The notes: generated by a model not told the origin, from the letters alone. Numbered from the stretch's first letter, positions 17,957 through 26,690 are shown. The stretch is 64,000 nt of DNA from CAYRAV01 sp964422365 (GCA_964422365.1 CAYRAV010000010.1:9401-73400), one strand, 5' to 3'. A program made the numbers and translations.

Positions 17957-18442
17957 ATGAAAGTTTTAATAGTCAGCGATTCGCATGGGAGAAATCTACA
18001 TTTAAATCGTGTGATGGAAAAGGAAAAAGATGTGGATTTAATGATTCATTTAGGTGATCTGGAGGGAACAGAAGATTATTTAGAAGAGATTGCACCATAT
18101 CCGGTATATATGGTAGCAGGGAATAATGATTATTTTTCACAGATAGACAGAGAAAAGATTGTAGAGATAGGACCATATAAAGTGTTTATTACTCATGGAC
18201 ACCGTTATGGAGTACATTCAGGTACAGAAACAATTAAAGAGGCAGGAAAAGGACTAGGAGTTGATATTGTCATGTTTGGGCATACACATGTACCCGTAAT
18301 TGATGATAGTACAGATGTACTTGCAATTAATCCGGGAAGCATTAGTTATCCAAGACAAGAAGATAAAATGCCTACGTATGCTATTATGAATATTGATAAG
18401 GAAGGCGGCATTGAATGCTGTATTTGCAGGGTCTCAGAGTGA
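17957..18442 (+). CDS. Metallophosphoesterase (YfcE/MJ0936 family)
   Basis: 161 residues. The calcineurin-like fold binds two metals: VSDSHGR, HLGDLEG, VAGNNDYF, ITHGHRYG and FGHTHVP are all present in order. Family members hydrolyse phosphodiesters; the physiological substrate is unknown. The start at the ATG after AAAGGAG gives the usual family length; a longer frame to 17912 has no binding site. It often lies after rdgB in Firmicutes, as here. Confidence 0.92.
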   Translation: MKVLIVSDSHGRNLHLNRVMEKEKDVDLMIHLGDLEGTEDYLEEIAPYPVYMVAGNNDYFSQIDREKIVEIGPYKVFITHGHRYGVHSGTETIKEAGKGLGVDIVMFGHTHVPVIDDSTDVLAINPGSISYPRQEDKMPTYAIMNIDKEGGIECCICRVSE

Positions 18443-18477
18443 TTTTAAGAAAAAATAAAAAAAATTAAAAAAAAGTG

Positions 18478-18506
18478 TTGACTTTAGGCTGGCTATAGTA
18501 TATAAT
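18478..18506 (+). promoter_or_regulatory. Sigma-A promoter of the tRNA operon
   Basis: TTGACT and TATAAT with a 17-base spacer, about 67 bases before the first tRNA. An A-rich stretch precedes it, fitting an UP-element. Confidence 0.85.
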
Positions 18507-18572
18507 CATTCTTGCGTTAAGGAAATAATGCAAAGTAGGCAATAGAGAATGTTGCTTTGGAAATCAGCACCT

Positions 18573-18647
18573 CGGGGTGTGGCTCAGTTTGGCTAGAGTG
18601 CCTGATTTGGGATCAGGAGGTCGCAGGTTCGAATCCTGTCACCCCGA
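18573..18647 (+). tRNA. tRNA-Pro (TGG)
   Basis: The acceptor arms CGGGGTG/CACCCCG pair fully, the anticodon loop is TTTGGGA and the T loop is TTCGAAT. CCA is not encoded. First of seven tRNA genes spaced by 20-55 bases. Confidence 0.97.
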
Positions 18648-18699
18648 TTAGATAGCCTTAGGTTATCAGATAAAATTTCATTATGTAACATGAAAATGT

Positions 18700-18770
18700 G
18701 CGGGTGTAGTTCAATGGTAGAACACTAGCCTTCCAAGCTAGATACGTGGGTTCGATTCCCATCACCCGCT
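18700..18770 (+). tRNA. tRNA-Gly (TCC)
   Basis: The acceptor arms GCGGGTG/CACCCGC pair, the anticodon loop is CTTCCAA between CTAGC and GCTAG, and the T loop is TTCGATT. No CCA is encoded. Confidence 0.97.
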
Positions 18771-18799
18771 TAAGTCATGAAAAAATGTTTCAGACTTAT

Positions 18800-18873
18800 G
18801 TGCTAGTAGCTCAGCTGGATAGAGCATCGGCCTTCTAAGCCGGTTGTCGGGGGTTCGAATCCCTTCTGGCACA
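18800..18873 (+). tRNA. tRNA-Arg (TCT)
   Basis: The acceptor arms GTGCTAG/CTGGCAC pair with one T-G, the anticodon loop is CTTCTAA, and the T loop is TTCGAAT. It reads AGA/AGG codons. Confidence 0.95.
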
Positions 18874-18906
18874 TTTTACCACAAAGTATAAAACCTAAGT
18901 GGACAT

Positions 18907-18981
18907 GGTGGGTATAGCGCAGCTGGTTAGCGCACCAGATTGTGGCTCTGGGGGTCAAGGGTTCGAATCCCTTTATCCACC
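18907..18981 (+). tRNA. tRNA-His (GTG)
   Basis: The acceptor arms GTGGGTA/TATCCAC pair, with the extra G at -1 facing a C discriminator, as expected for histidine tRNA. The anticodon loop is TTGTGGC. Confidence 0.96.
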
Positions 18982-19010
18982 TTCAGCAAATGAGATGCTG
19001 AAGAGTATTT

Positions 19011-19082
19011 AGGGCTATCGCCAAGCGGTAAGGCACAGCACTTTGACTGCTGCAGTCGCTGGTTCGAATCCAGCTAGCCCTG
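19011..19082 (+). tRNA. tRNA-Gln (TTG)
   Basis: The acceptor arms AGGGCTA/TAGCCCT pair, the anticodon loop is CTTTGAC between CAGCA and TGCTG, and the discriminator is G. Confidence 0.96.
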
Positions 19083-19110
19083 TTTGAAGTGCTATACTTC
19101 AACTGTAGAT

Positions 19111-19183
19111 GGGATATTAGCTCAGTCGGTAGAGCACTTGACTTTTAATCAAGTTGTCCGGGGTTCGAATCCCCGATGTCTCA
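19111..19183 (+). tRNA. tRNA-Lys (TTT)
   Basis: The acceptor arms GGGATAT/ATGTCTC pair with G-U pairs, the anticodon loop is CTTTTAA between CTTGA and TCAAG, and the T loop is TTCGAAT. Confidence 0.95.
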
Positions 19184-19219
19184 GTTATCCCAAGTGATTG
19201 GGATTTCATTTTTTTATAG

Positions 19220-19299
19220 GCGGATGTGGCGGAACTGGCAGACGCGCTAGACTTAGGATCTAGTGGGAGACCGTGCAGGTTCGATTCCTGTCATCCGCA
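19220..19299 (+). tRNA. tRNA-Leu (TAG)
   Basis: The acceptor arms GCGGATG/CATCCGC pair, the anticodon loop is CTTAGGA, and there is a class II variable arm (TGGGAGACCGT). It is the last tRNA of the operon. Confidence 0.95.
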
Positions 19300-19310
19300 C
19301 GGATGAATGG

Positions 19311-19350
19311 CTTCAAGGCTTTTAGTGAAAGGCTTGAAGTTATTTTTTTT
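19311..19350 (+). terminator. Terminator of the tRNA operon
   Basis: Arms beginning CTTCAAG and ending CTTGAAG pair over about 13 positions and are followed by TATTTTTTTT, 12 bases after the last tRNA. Confidence 0.85.
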
Positions 19351-19677
19351 GTGCCATTTTTCAACTTTTCTGAAAGGTCCTTTGTAATGTATCTGTAGCA
19401 GTAAATACTGTACTGATAGTACAAATACCACTGAATATAACTATTAAGATATCCTATGTACTGATAGGAAAATACTTCTTTCTCTTTTTTGGATATCCTT
19501 TGGTTGCTGGTTTTACAGATTTGCTTGTATCACAAAGCACTTTGAAACTCTATAGGCCAATCATTTATTCAAAATTAAGAAAGAACCTTTTTGAAGGAGG
19601 TTGACATGGTAAATTGTGAATGATATCATTAACTTGGTATTCGTTATAATAGGAATATACCCATATAATAAATATAA
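19351..19677. other. Gene-free stretch after the tRNA operon
   Basis: No open frame with a start signal is seen. One strong GAAGGAGG near 19594 is followed by an ATG whose frame stops after five codons, which looks like the ruin of a gene start. The rest is A/T-rich with no clear structure. Confidence 0.4.
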
Positions 19678-19859
19678 TAGTTCAGCCATGCCATTCATAG
19701 CTTATTTTCAGTGCAAAGCACATCGATTGCGGTATGCCCGAATGGGTATCATTTCCCGGAATGTACTATGTATTACAAAAAATTACAGCTCAGTCTGGTA
19801 AATGATTCATGTCGGGCATCCGCCCTAATAGAAACAATTGTTTCTGCATGGCTGAACTG
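19678..19859. repeat. Dispersed intergenic repeat, copy B
   Basis: It starts TAGTTCAGCCATGCC and ends GCATGGCTGAACTGC, an inverted pair. It matches copy A at 10149-10330 but lacks A's inner 49-base hairpin. Its first 70 bases (TTTTCAGTGCAAAGC, ACATCGATTGCGGTATG) match the complement of 50060-50134. It lies just upstream of the carboxypeptidase gene. Confidence 0.7.
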
Positions 19860-19975
19860 CTGCAAATAATTTAGGGAAAATCAAATGGAAGTTGTGAAAA
19901 GAGAACAACATTATTTTTCGAGGAAATACAAAGACTTGAAAAAATGTAATAAAATGAAAGTAGGATACAGATAAA

Positions 19976-21025
19976 ATGAATGAAAAGAGAAAAAGAGAAA
20001 ATCAAAAGAAAAAGAGAAAAATAATCGGAGTTTTTGCAGTAATTGGTGTAGCAGCAGTAATTGCTATTGTATGTATTATATTAAAGGTCACTGGAAATAG
20101 ACAGGATCTCTCTCAGGGAGATTTGTATCAGGGAGAAGTTAATACGGCGCAGCCAGAAGAAGAGAAAGTAACTGAGACACCAGAGCCAACCAAAGAGCCG
20201 TGGTCTTTTGCAGCAGAGTCTACTGAAGATACAGAGAAGTTTCCCAAAAGTGTAGTAAGTTCTAATGGTGTGCTGATTGATGTGGAAAATGGTGTGATTC
20301 TTGCCCAGAAGGGTGCAAAGAAAAAGATATATCCGGCATCCATGACAAAGATTTTAACAGTGTTAGTGGCAGCAGAACATGTTACAGAAGAACAGATGGA
20401 AGACAAAGTGCCTATAACAATAGAGATAACCGATTATTGTTATGTGAATGGGTGTAGCAGTGTAGGATTTGCAAAAAATGAGAAAGTGCCGGTAAAAGAT
20501 TTGTTTTATGGTACCATTCTTCCTTCTGGAGCGGATGCAGCATTGGGATTGGCGAATTATGTTGCTGGTTCCCATGAGGAATTTGTAAAACTGATGAATG
20601 AAAAGATTGAAGAGTTAGGACTTGCGGATACTACACATTTTACCAATTGCGTGGGAATATATAATGACGATCACTACAGTACTGCTTATGATATGGCAGT
20701 CATATTAAAGGCAGCATCAGAAAATGAATTATGTCAAAAGGTTTTGAATGCCAGAACATATACAACAACAGCGACTAAGAAGCATAAAGAAGGAATTGTA
20801 ATATCCAACTTATTTTTGCGAAGAATTGAGGATAAAGATACCAAAGGCGAAGTGCTGTATGCGAAGACTGGATTTGTAAACCAGTCCGGAAATTGTGCTG
20901 CTAGTATGGCAAGTGATGGGGATGGAAAACCGTATATTTGTGTAACAGTCGGCTCAAGCAGTAGTTGGAGATGCATTTATGACCACGTGGATTTGTATCA
21001 GACGTTCTTGCCAGACAAAGAGTAA
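19976..21025 (+). CDS. D-alanyl-D-alanine carboxypeptidase (PBP5/DacF-like)
   Basis: 349 residues. A membrane anchor near the N-terminus (about 17-38) is followed by a Glu/Pro-rich linker (to about 75) and a serine peptidase S11 domain, which trims the terminal D-Ala of peptidoglycan stems outside the cell. The SxxK motif is SMTK (near 122) and KTG is present (near 297). The SxN motif reads SGA in PSGADAALG, so the usual Asn is Ala. Activity may be altered or the motif relaxed in this subgroup. No PBP5 C-terminal amphipathic helix is evident. It appears to be a single-gene unit. Confidence 0.85.
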   Translation: MNEKRKRENQKKKRKIIGVFAVIGVAAVIAIVCIILKVTGNRQDLSQGDLYQGEVNTAQPEEEKVTETPEPTKEPWSFAAESTEDTEKFPKSVVSSNGVLIDVENGVILAQKGAKKKIYPASMTKILTVLVAAEHVTEEQMEDKVPITIEITDYCYVNGCSSVGFAKNEKVPVKDLFYGTILPSGADAALGLANYVAGSHEEFVKLMNEKIEELGLADTTHFTNCVGIYNDDHYSTAYDMAVILKAASENELCQKVLNARTYTTTATKKHKEGIVISNLFLRRIEDKDTKGEVLYAKTGFVNQSGNCAASMASDGDGKPYICVTVGSSSSWRCIYDHVDLYQTFLPDKE

Positions 21026-21220
21026 ATGAAGAAACTGTTATAAGGGAAAAAGATATATGTTATTATGAAGGAACAAATAAGATTTTTTTCAAAGAGAGAA
21101 GATAGAAATGCAGTTTTTTATGCGAGGAAGATGCATATGTCATTGCAATCCAATTAGGCATGTGCTGTAAATTTAGCACTGTTGGTAACGGCAAACCAGA
21201 ATTTAGAGGAGGTAATGTAT

Positions 21221-21838
21221 ATGGCTAATCCTTGGGAGGAAATATCATTATCTGATTACGAGAACCACATGAAATTAGATTCAGTTATGCAATTACAGAC
21301 TATGAATCAAATGATGAGAGGGCAGTTTAATGCTTATCATGTTCATTCGGCTATGATTTTGGGAATTGCTGGCGGTAATGGTCTGGAACATATTGACATG
21401 AACAAATTCAAAAAAGTATATGGTATTGATATTAACGAAGAGTATTTAAAGGCAGTTAAGGAAAGATATTCAAATATTTCCAATATATTGGAATGCATAC
21501 AATTAAATCTAATTGAAGAAACAGATAAACTTCCAAAAGCAGAATTATTGATTGCCAATTTATTAATTGAATACATTGGATATGATTGTTTCCAAAAAGC
21601 AGTTGAACAAGTACAACCAAAATATGTGTCAGGCATTATTCAAATTAATATAGAGGATAGTTGGGTATCCGACTCTCCATATATCCATGTATTTGATAAT
21701 CTTGATAGAGTTCATCATCAAATGGAAGAAAGTTCATTGATTCAAATTTTAAAAGGCATTGGATATAAACTGATAAAACAGCTAGAAAACCCATTACCAA
21801 ATGGAAAAAAGTTAGTTCAATTAGACTTTGAACGTTAG
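21221..21838 (+). CDS. Class I SAM-dependent methyltransferase, substrate unknown
   Basis: 205 residues, cytosolic. Motif I appears as ILGIAGGNGLEHI (residues about 47-60), followed by YGIDINEEYLKAV, where the acidic residue binds the ribose of S-adenosylmethionine, and LIANLLIEYIGY as motif IV. The N-terminus NPWEEISLSDYENHM is typical of small stand-alone methyltransferases found in Firmicutes. The start is the ATG after GAGGAGG; a longer frame exists upstream without a site. The target cannot be predicted. A terminator follows directly. Confidence 0.8.
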   Translation: MANPWEEISLSDYENHMKLDSVMQLQTMNQMMRGQFNAYHVHSAMILGIAGGNGLEHIDMNKFKKVYGIDINEEYLKAVKERYSNISNILECIQLNLIEETDKLPKAELLIANLLIEYIGYDCFQKAVEQVQPKYVSGIIQINIEDSWVSDSPYIHVFDNLDRVHHQMEESSLIQILKGIGYKLIKQLENPLPNGKKLVQLDFER

Positions 21839-21891
21839 ATTCCAGTTTGTGTAATTCAAAATGAAATATCAATTACTAACAAAGCAGAATT

Positions 21892-21932
21892 AAACAGCGG
21901 TAAACCTATTGTGGGTTTACCACTGTTTTTTA
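21892..21932 (+). terminator. Rho-independent terminator
   Basis: 15-base arms AAACAGCGGTAAACC/GGTTTACCACTGTTT with one mismatch, ending in a T-run. It closes the methyltransferase gene. Confidence 0.85.
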
Positions 21933-21941
21933 TGTGTGGAC

Positions 21942-22137
21942 TTATGTCAATACATTGGACACAAAAAGTTGAACTTTTTTATGCAGCATGAACAGCTTCG
22001 TCTTCAAGCTGTTGGGGCATCTTATATCAAAGTATCCAAGTGCACTGTGAATTCTTTTACGGTTATACCAGAATTCTATATACTCAAAGATGGCTGTTTT
22101 TGCCTTTTCATAGTCTTGGTATTCATGAAGGTATTTC
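21942..22137 (-). pseudogene. IS3-family transposase (OrfB) C-terminal remnant
   Basis: On the minus strand, from about 22137 down to the TAA at 21944-21942, the frame reads YLHEYQDYEKAKTAIFEY, then IEFWYNRKRIHSALGY, the hallmark C-terminus of IS3/IS150-type integrases. Upstream the match continues in another frame (LKKER), so a frameshift has occurred, and the N-terminal part with DDE residues is absent. It is a decayed insertion sequence beside the MarR/ABC block, which may have arrived with mobile DNA. Confidence 0.75.
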
Positions 22138-22204
22138 TCTTTCTTTTTTCAGTCTGAAGGTTTACTGATATATACCTTTCTTGGTGCATATTTCACCGTA
22201 AGTA

Positions 22205-22249
22205 CCTCTTATCTGAATTTTTGAAATGCTAAAAATCCAGATGAAGAGG
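22205..22249. repeat. Hairpin downstream of the ABC operon
   Basis: CCTCTTATCTG and CAGATGAAGAGG pair with one bulge, and ATTTTT/AAAAAT extends the stem. On either strand no true T-run follows. It may end the minus-strand ABC transcript weakly or belong to the decayed insertion sequence. Confidence 0.4.
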
Positions 22250-22318
22250 CGGGGAGCAGCAACGCATATCGAAAACAATATGGCAACAAATAATCATTAT
22301 TCAATATATATCATTTCA

Positions 22319-23143
22319 TCATCTTCTCCCTCTTGTTCTTCCTTGGATTTCCGCAAGATTTACTTTTTTGAACTTGTAAACACAAAGGGCAAAAAATATT
22401 ACACCTATTGTTAAAACAAAAATCCATGTAATAGCAGGGGTTATTGTTACACCTCCAAATTGATATGCCACACCTTGGCTTACAAGCTCTTCTGTTGACA
22501 AGCCTTTCATTCCAAGAGCCGCATATCTGAAAGCACCCGTCAAATACGTTAATGGATTTATATATACAAATACCTGCAAAAATCGGGGTATCATGAATGT
22601 TGGTATATATGCCCCAGATAAAAACATTGCAGGAAATATTACCATAGATGAAATCATCTGAAAATTTGTCTGGTTTTTGGAAACTAAAGATAAAAACAAT
22701 GCTATAGCCGACAAAACAATACCTGTAGGTATCATAAGCAAAACCATGAGAAAAAAGCCAGAAATTGTTGTGCGAAATCCGAACGGAATCCCTATTATTA
22801 AGATAAAAACACCCTGTATGGCTGCAAGCAATGCCGCAGACAGAATATTTCCAATAGCTATATTTTTCCTGTCAACTGGGGCTACAATAATTTCTTTCAT
22901 AAAACCTGATGCAATATCTGTAAGCACCGCAGTAGAATTGTTAAGCACACCTTGAAAAACAATCATAACAGCAATTCCTGCTATCAGATAATTTATGGGG
23001 GTTTCAATCCCATCAGCCGATTTCATGGCAAATGTACAAGTAAAAAGCATAAACAGCGGCATAATAAGTGTGCCAGCCAAACGTCCTGTATCTCCCCAAA
23101 ATGCTGTTAAATTTCTTCTTAAAATTGCTCTAATCGCTCTCAT
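22319..23143 (-). CDS. ABC-2 type transporter permease
   Basis: 274 residues with six hydrophobic segments (about 22-40, 50-75, 105-130, 135-160, 170-190 and 235-258). Residues NPLTYLTGAFRYAALG match the ABC-2 signature of drug and polysaccharide exporters (DrrB-like). The ribosome binding site AAAGGAG lies within the last codons of the ATPase gene, two bases separate the two genes, and the pair must be translated together. It exports an unknown compound, possibly a toxic drug given the MarR regulator. Confidence 0.88.
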   Translation of the reverse strand: MRAIRAILRRNLTAFWGDTGRLAGTLIMPLFMLFTCTFAMKSADGIETPINYLIAGIAVMIVFQGVLNNSTAVLTDIASGFMKEIIVAPVDRKNIAIGNILSAALLAAIQGVFILIIGIPFGFRTTISGFFLMVLLMIPTGIVLSAIALFLSLVSKNQTNFQMISSMVIFPAMFLSGAYIPTFMIPRFLQVFVYINPLTYLTGAFRYAALGMKGLSTEELVSQGVAYQFGGVTITPAITWIFVLTIGVIFFALCVYKFKKVNLAEIQGRTRGRR

Positions 23144-23145
23144 AT

Positions 23146-24060
23146 TTATACGCTCCTTTCAACTACGTTTAAAAATACGTCATTTAACGTTCCATGCTTG
23201 AATTCAAAATCATAAATAATGCCCTTTAAACGCCATAAAATATCTATAGCCTGCTCTGAATCCCCCACTTCAACACGAAGTTTATCGCCAAACGGATAAT
23301 AAGCAAGCTGTCTGTTATCAAGGCAGGACTTTGCTTTGGGTTCGTCAATGCAGGAAATATCAAGAACCGTGCGAGTGTATTTTTGCTTCAGATTTGTAGG
23401 CGTATTCATTGCAGTAATCTTTCCATTTTGCATAACCGCCATATGGTTGCAGACCTCCGCTTCTTCCATATAGTGGGTGGTAAGAAAAATAGTAGTCCCT
23501 TCTTTCTCTTGCAGTTCTCTTATATATTTCCATATATTTTCCCTGCTTTTGGGATCAAGACCTGTTGTCGGTTCATCAAGAAACAGGACTTTGGGATTGT
23601 GAAGCATTCCTCTTGCAATCTCCACCCGCCGTTTCATGCCTCCCGAAAGCCCAGGTATCATAGCCTTTTTATAGTCCGATAAATCAACCAGTTTCAGGAC
23701 AGAATCAATGCAGTCATCGACTTCTTTTGTGGGAATATTGTAAAAATCACAATGAAGACGGAGGGTTTGTTCCACTGTCATTTTTCCATCCAGAGTCATG
23801 TCCTGAAACACTACACCGATGTCTTTTCGGACTTTGTCCTGTTCTAAACTTACATCATGCCCGTTTATAAACACTTCTCCACTTGTTTTAGGAAGGATTG
23901 TACACAGGGTGTTTATTGTAGTGCTTTTGCCTGCACCGTTCGGACCTACGAACCCAAAAATCTCCCCCTCATAAACATCAAAAGATATGTTTTTTACTGC
24001 CTCAAAATTTCCATAGCTTTTTGAAAAATTTCTTACTTCAATCATCGCTTTATTCTTCAT
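23146..24060 (-). CDS. ABC transporter ATP-binding protein (DrrA-like)
   Basis: 304 residues. Walker A GPNGAGKST, Q-loop VFQDMTLDG, signature LSGGMKRRVEIA, Walker B VLFLDEPTTGLD and H-loop LTTHYMEEAE are all intact, followed by the C-terminal extension common in multidrug and lantibiotic-immunity exporters (about 220-304). It powers the adjacent permease. It lies 78 bases after marR on the same strand, with a palindrome in the gap that repeats the one before marR. Confidence 0.95.
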   Translation of the reverse strand: MKNKAMIEVRNFSKSYGNFEAVKNISFDVYEGEIFGFVGPNGAGKSTTINTLCTILPKTSGEVFINGHDVSLEQDKVRKDIGVVFQDMTLDGKMTVEQTLRLHCDFYNIPTKEVDDCIDSVLKLVDLSDYKKAMIPGLSGGMKRRVEIARGMLHNPKVLFLDEPTTGLDPKSRENIWKYIRELQEKEGTTIFLTTHYMEEAEVCNHMAVMQNGKITAMNTPTNLKQKYTRTVLDISCIDEPKAKSCLDNRQLAYYPFGDKLRVEVGDSEQAIDILWRLKGIIYDFEFKHGTLNDVFLNVVERSV

Positions 24061-24079
24061 CGTTCATTCTCCTTTTAAT

Positions 24080-24100
24080 ATTACTAATTCTATTAGCAAT
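24080..24100. promoter_or_regulatory. Probable MarR operator, copy 1
   Basis: Half-sites ATTACTAAT and ATTAGCAAT around TCT form a near-perfect palindrome. The same layout occurs at 24584-24604, with the half-site ATTGCTAAT. It lies between marR and the ABC genes, upstream of the ATPase start. Confidence 0.65.
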
Positions 24101-24137
24101 ATTGGCTTTAAATAAGCCCACAGCTCTTGCTGTGAGC

Positions 24138-24563
24138 TTACCGCCAGATAATGCTTAGTTCCATAAGTTTCTTTTGAATACGGACATATGTCTTTGCGTC
24201 ATCCTCCCCTAAAGCCTCCAGCATTTTTTTTGTTGACAGCAGCAATGCAGCTTTCCGTTCTTCCACAAGGCTTATACCTGTTTCTGTAAGCTCAACAATT
24301 GTCTGCCTGCTGTCTGACGGGTCAGGGGTTCTCGTTATGAGTTCCCGTTTTTCAAGGGATTTCAATATTGATGCAATCCGTGCCGATGTAAGCATTAAGG
24401 CTTTGCTTAAATCTTTTGGATAAGCCTTATTTCCATTTGCCGCCAGAAAATTCAAGGTGAAAGCTTCTCCATGCATCATTTGTGCCCGCTCTTTATCCAT
24501 TTTCATTTGCGGCATATTTGCCCGTAAATCAATTAACTGATTAGCTAAATCTGTATAATCCAT
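24138..24563 (-). CDS. MarR-family transcriptional regulator
   Basis: 141 residues. A winged helix-turn-helix is seen at about 50-100: YPKDLSKALMLTSARIASILKSLEKRELITRTPDPSDSRQ in outline, with the family's DxRQ wing motif (SDSRQTIVELTETG). Helices at both ends give the dimer. It is first in the minus-strand unit with the ABC exporter. Two matching palindromes, one before it and one before the ATPase, suggest self-repression and control of the exporter, relieved by a ligand. Confidence 0.93.
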   Translation of the reverse strand: MDYTDLANQLIDLRANMPQMKMDKERAQMMHGEAFTLNFLAANGNKAYPKDLSKALMLTSARIASILKSLEKRELITRTPDPSDSRQTIVELTETGISLVEERKAALLLSTKKMLEALGEDDAKTYVRIQKKLMELSIIWR

Positions 24564-24583
24564 TTCATCACCTCGCTAACAGA

Positions 24584-24604
24584 ATTGCTAATTCTATTAG
24601 GTAT
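24584..24604. promoter_or_regulatory. Probable MarR operator, copy 2
   Basis: Half-sites ATTGCTAAT and ATTAGGTAT around TCT. They overlap TATACC/ATTATAC sequence that can act as the minus-strand -10 region of marR, about 20-40 bases before its start codon. Confidence 0.65.
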
Positions 24605-24724
24605 AATAATATATGGTATGCCATATGTCAAGCACTTTAATAAAAAAATTTTTGTTTAGATAAAGTTTTGTTTAAAAGCTTGTGCTTACACATTTTTTCT
24701 TGAGTTTGTGCCTATGTCATAATA

Positions 24725-24748
24725 CCCCTGCGGTTGCAAACGCAGGGG
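24725..24748. repeat. GC-rich stem-loop
   Basis: Perfect 8-base arms CCCCTGCG/CGCAGGGG around an 8-base loop. No T-run. It stands upstream of a short open frame; its role is unknown. Confidence 0.5.
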
Positions 24749-24778
24749 GAAGGACTGAACTTTAGGAGATGTGAGTAA

Positions 24779-24892
24779 ATGAATGTAATTAATGATGGAT
24801 TTAAGGACAGACAATTTCATATTGAGGGCTATCTGCAAATGGCATCTGCGGAACAGAGAGTATGCAGAAGTGTCCGCCCATCAGAGGATTAG
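24779..24892 (+). CDS. Short open frame of unknown worth (37 codons)
   Basis: ATG follows TTAGGAG at a 9-base distance and encodes MNVINDGFKDRQFHIEGYLQ and 17 more residues, ending RPSED. No family is recognised. It may be a small gene or the start of a decayed one; the stretch to the MATE gene holds nothing else clear. Confidence 0.25.
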   Translation: MNVINDGFKDRQFHIEGYLQMASAEQRVCRSVRPSED

Positions 24893-25104
24893 GGAATCAA
24901 ATATCTTTGTTGTAAAAATGGTATTTCCGAAGAAGGTGGATAAAAATGAAAAATAGGTTATGAATGACGTAGTTGAACAGTGGCAAATAAGGTATTATAA
25001 TATAGTTGAATGGTAACAAATAAGTGGGATATGGGAGGAAAGAGTGAAAGAATTTGATAAATTTTTCGCAACTTGTTTGTGCCTTGAGCGAAGCGAAAGG
25101 AATG

Positions 25105-26448
25105 ATGACAATAATGAAAGATTTAACGAAAGGAAATGTGTTAAAATTAGTGATTGCATTTGCCATACCAATTGGACTGGGAAATATATTTCAATTGTTA
25201 TATAGTCTGGCAGATACAAGAATTGTGGGGAGTTTTTTAGGAGATGACATTCTGGCAGCAGTTGGTGCTACAAACTCCTTAAATTCTATGATTATCGGTT
25301 TTCTACTTGGAATGACCAATGGATTTTCCATTATTGTGGCAAGAAGGTTTGGGGAAAAGAAAGAGGAGGAGTTAAAGAAGGCAGTGGCTGCAACACTGGC
25401 ACTTGGCATTATGGTATCGGTTATATTTACAGTGGCAAGTGTTGTGTTTTTGCCACAAATATTAAGGCTGTTAAATACACCAGAGAATCTGATTTCATAT
25501 TCTTATACTTATTTTCGTGTGATTTTGCTGGGGATGACTGCATCAATGCTTTATAATGCTGTGTCCGGCTTATTAAGAGCGATTGGAGATACCATTACAC
25601 CTTTGTGCTTTTTGGCATTGTCAACAATATGTAATGTAGTGTTGGACATTCTTATGATTGGTGTATTCCATCAGGGAGTATTTGGTGCTGCTGTAGCAAC
25701 TGTAATTTCACAGAGTTTGTCGTTCGTACTATGCTTTGTCTATATGTGGATACGCTATCCGCTGCTACGGGTACAGAAGCATCATTTTGCTATTTCAGCC
25801 AAATTATTGGGAGAAATGTTTCAGATTGGCTGTTCGATGGGATTTATGATTTCTTTTGTGAATATAGGTTCTGTGGCATTACAGATGGCGATTAATACGT
25901 TTGGTGATTCTATTATTGTTGCTCATACAGCGGCAAGAAAAATATCTGATTTTTTTATGATGCCATTTCTTGTATTTGGTGTTGCAATGGCAACTTTTTG
26001 TGGACAGAATCTAGGAGCAGGGAAAATTGACCGTATTAAAAAAGGGCTGCGTCAGGTCATATTGTTTAATTGGGGCTGGTGTGGATTGGTATTGCTTATG
26101 GCATATACTGTGGCACCATTTTTTATACAGGCAGTAACAGGAACCAATGACACAGTTACAATTGAAACAGGGGCATTATACCTGAGGGTAAATACAATCC
26201 TTTATTTTGTTTGTGCAGTAATTATTGTGCTTAGAAATGCCATGCAGGGAATCGGTGATAGTGTTACACCTATTGTTTCAAGCTTTTTAGAACTGGCAAC
26301 AAAAGTACTGGTGGCAGTCTTACTGGCACCAAAGCTTGGGTATTGGGCAATTATCATAGCTGAACCAGTCAGTTGGGTTATCATGGTAATTCCGCTGCTT
26401 GTGCAGATTGGGAGAAACCCTTTATTAAGACAGAAAAAATCATCATAG
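25105..26448 (+). CDS. MATE-family efflux pump
   Basis: About 447 residues with 12 membrane segments in two homologous halves, typical of the DinF/NorM-like group (PIGLGNIFQLLYSLADTRIVG at the first helix, AVGATNSL, and GFMISFVNIGSVALQ with AINTFG in the second half). It exports cationic drugs or metabolites using an Na+ or H+ gradient. The start is unsure: ATGs at 25102, 25105 and 25114 all lie near GAAAGGA, and an upstream TTG frame exists. Not linked to the MarR genes by direction. Confidence 0.9.
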   Translation: MTIMKDLTKGNVLKLVIAFAIPIGLGNIFQLLYSLADTRIVGSFLGDDILAAVGATNSLNSMIIGFLLGMTNGFSIIVARRFGEKKEEELKKAVAATLALGIMVSVIFTVASVVFLPQILRLLNTPENLISYSYTYFRVILLGMTASMLYNAVSGLLRAIGDTITPLCFLALSTICNVVLDILMIGVFHQGVFGAAVATVISQSLSFVLCFVYMWIRYPLLRVQKHHFAISAKLLGEMFQIGCSMGFMISFVNIGSVALQMAINTFGDSIIVAHTAARKISDFFMMPFLVFGVAMATFCGQNLGAGKIDRIKKGLRQVILFNWGWCGLVLLMAYTVAPFFIQAVTGTNDTVTIETGALYLRVNTILYFVCAVIIVLRNAMQGIGDSVTPIVSSFLELATKVLVAVLLAPKLGYWAIIIAEPVSWVIMVIPLLVQIGRNPLLRQKKSS

Positions 26449-26690
26449 TGACAGAAAAAATGGAATATTATCACTATTGTATCATTTCTATTTGCCTGAA
26501 TTCATATTGTGATTAATCCAGATCTACAGATATATAGATGATATGAAATATGAGTGAGACAGTACACTATTGTAGCAGCATATCAATAAGATGTTCCATT
26601 GGGCAAAAAAAGGATTGTGGATAAATTGTAATTATATGAAAAAATGGGACGCATAAATATAAAAAGAGCACAACATAATGATAAAATACA

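Noticed and set aside
24564..25104. Leader or extra gene from GTG at 25043 ahead of the MATE gene
   Set aside because: It has a good GGAGGAAAG, but the frame is short, overlaps the MATE gene out of phase and resembles nothing.
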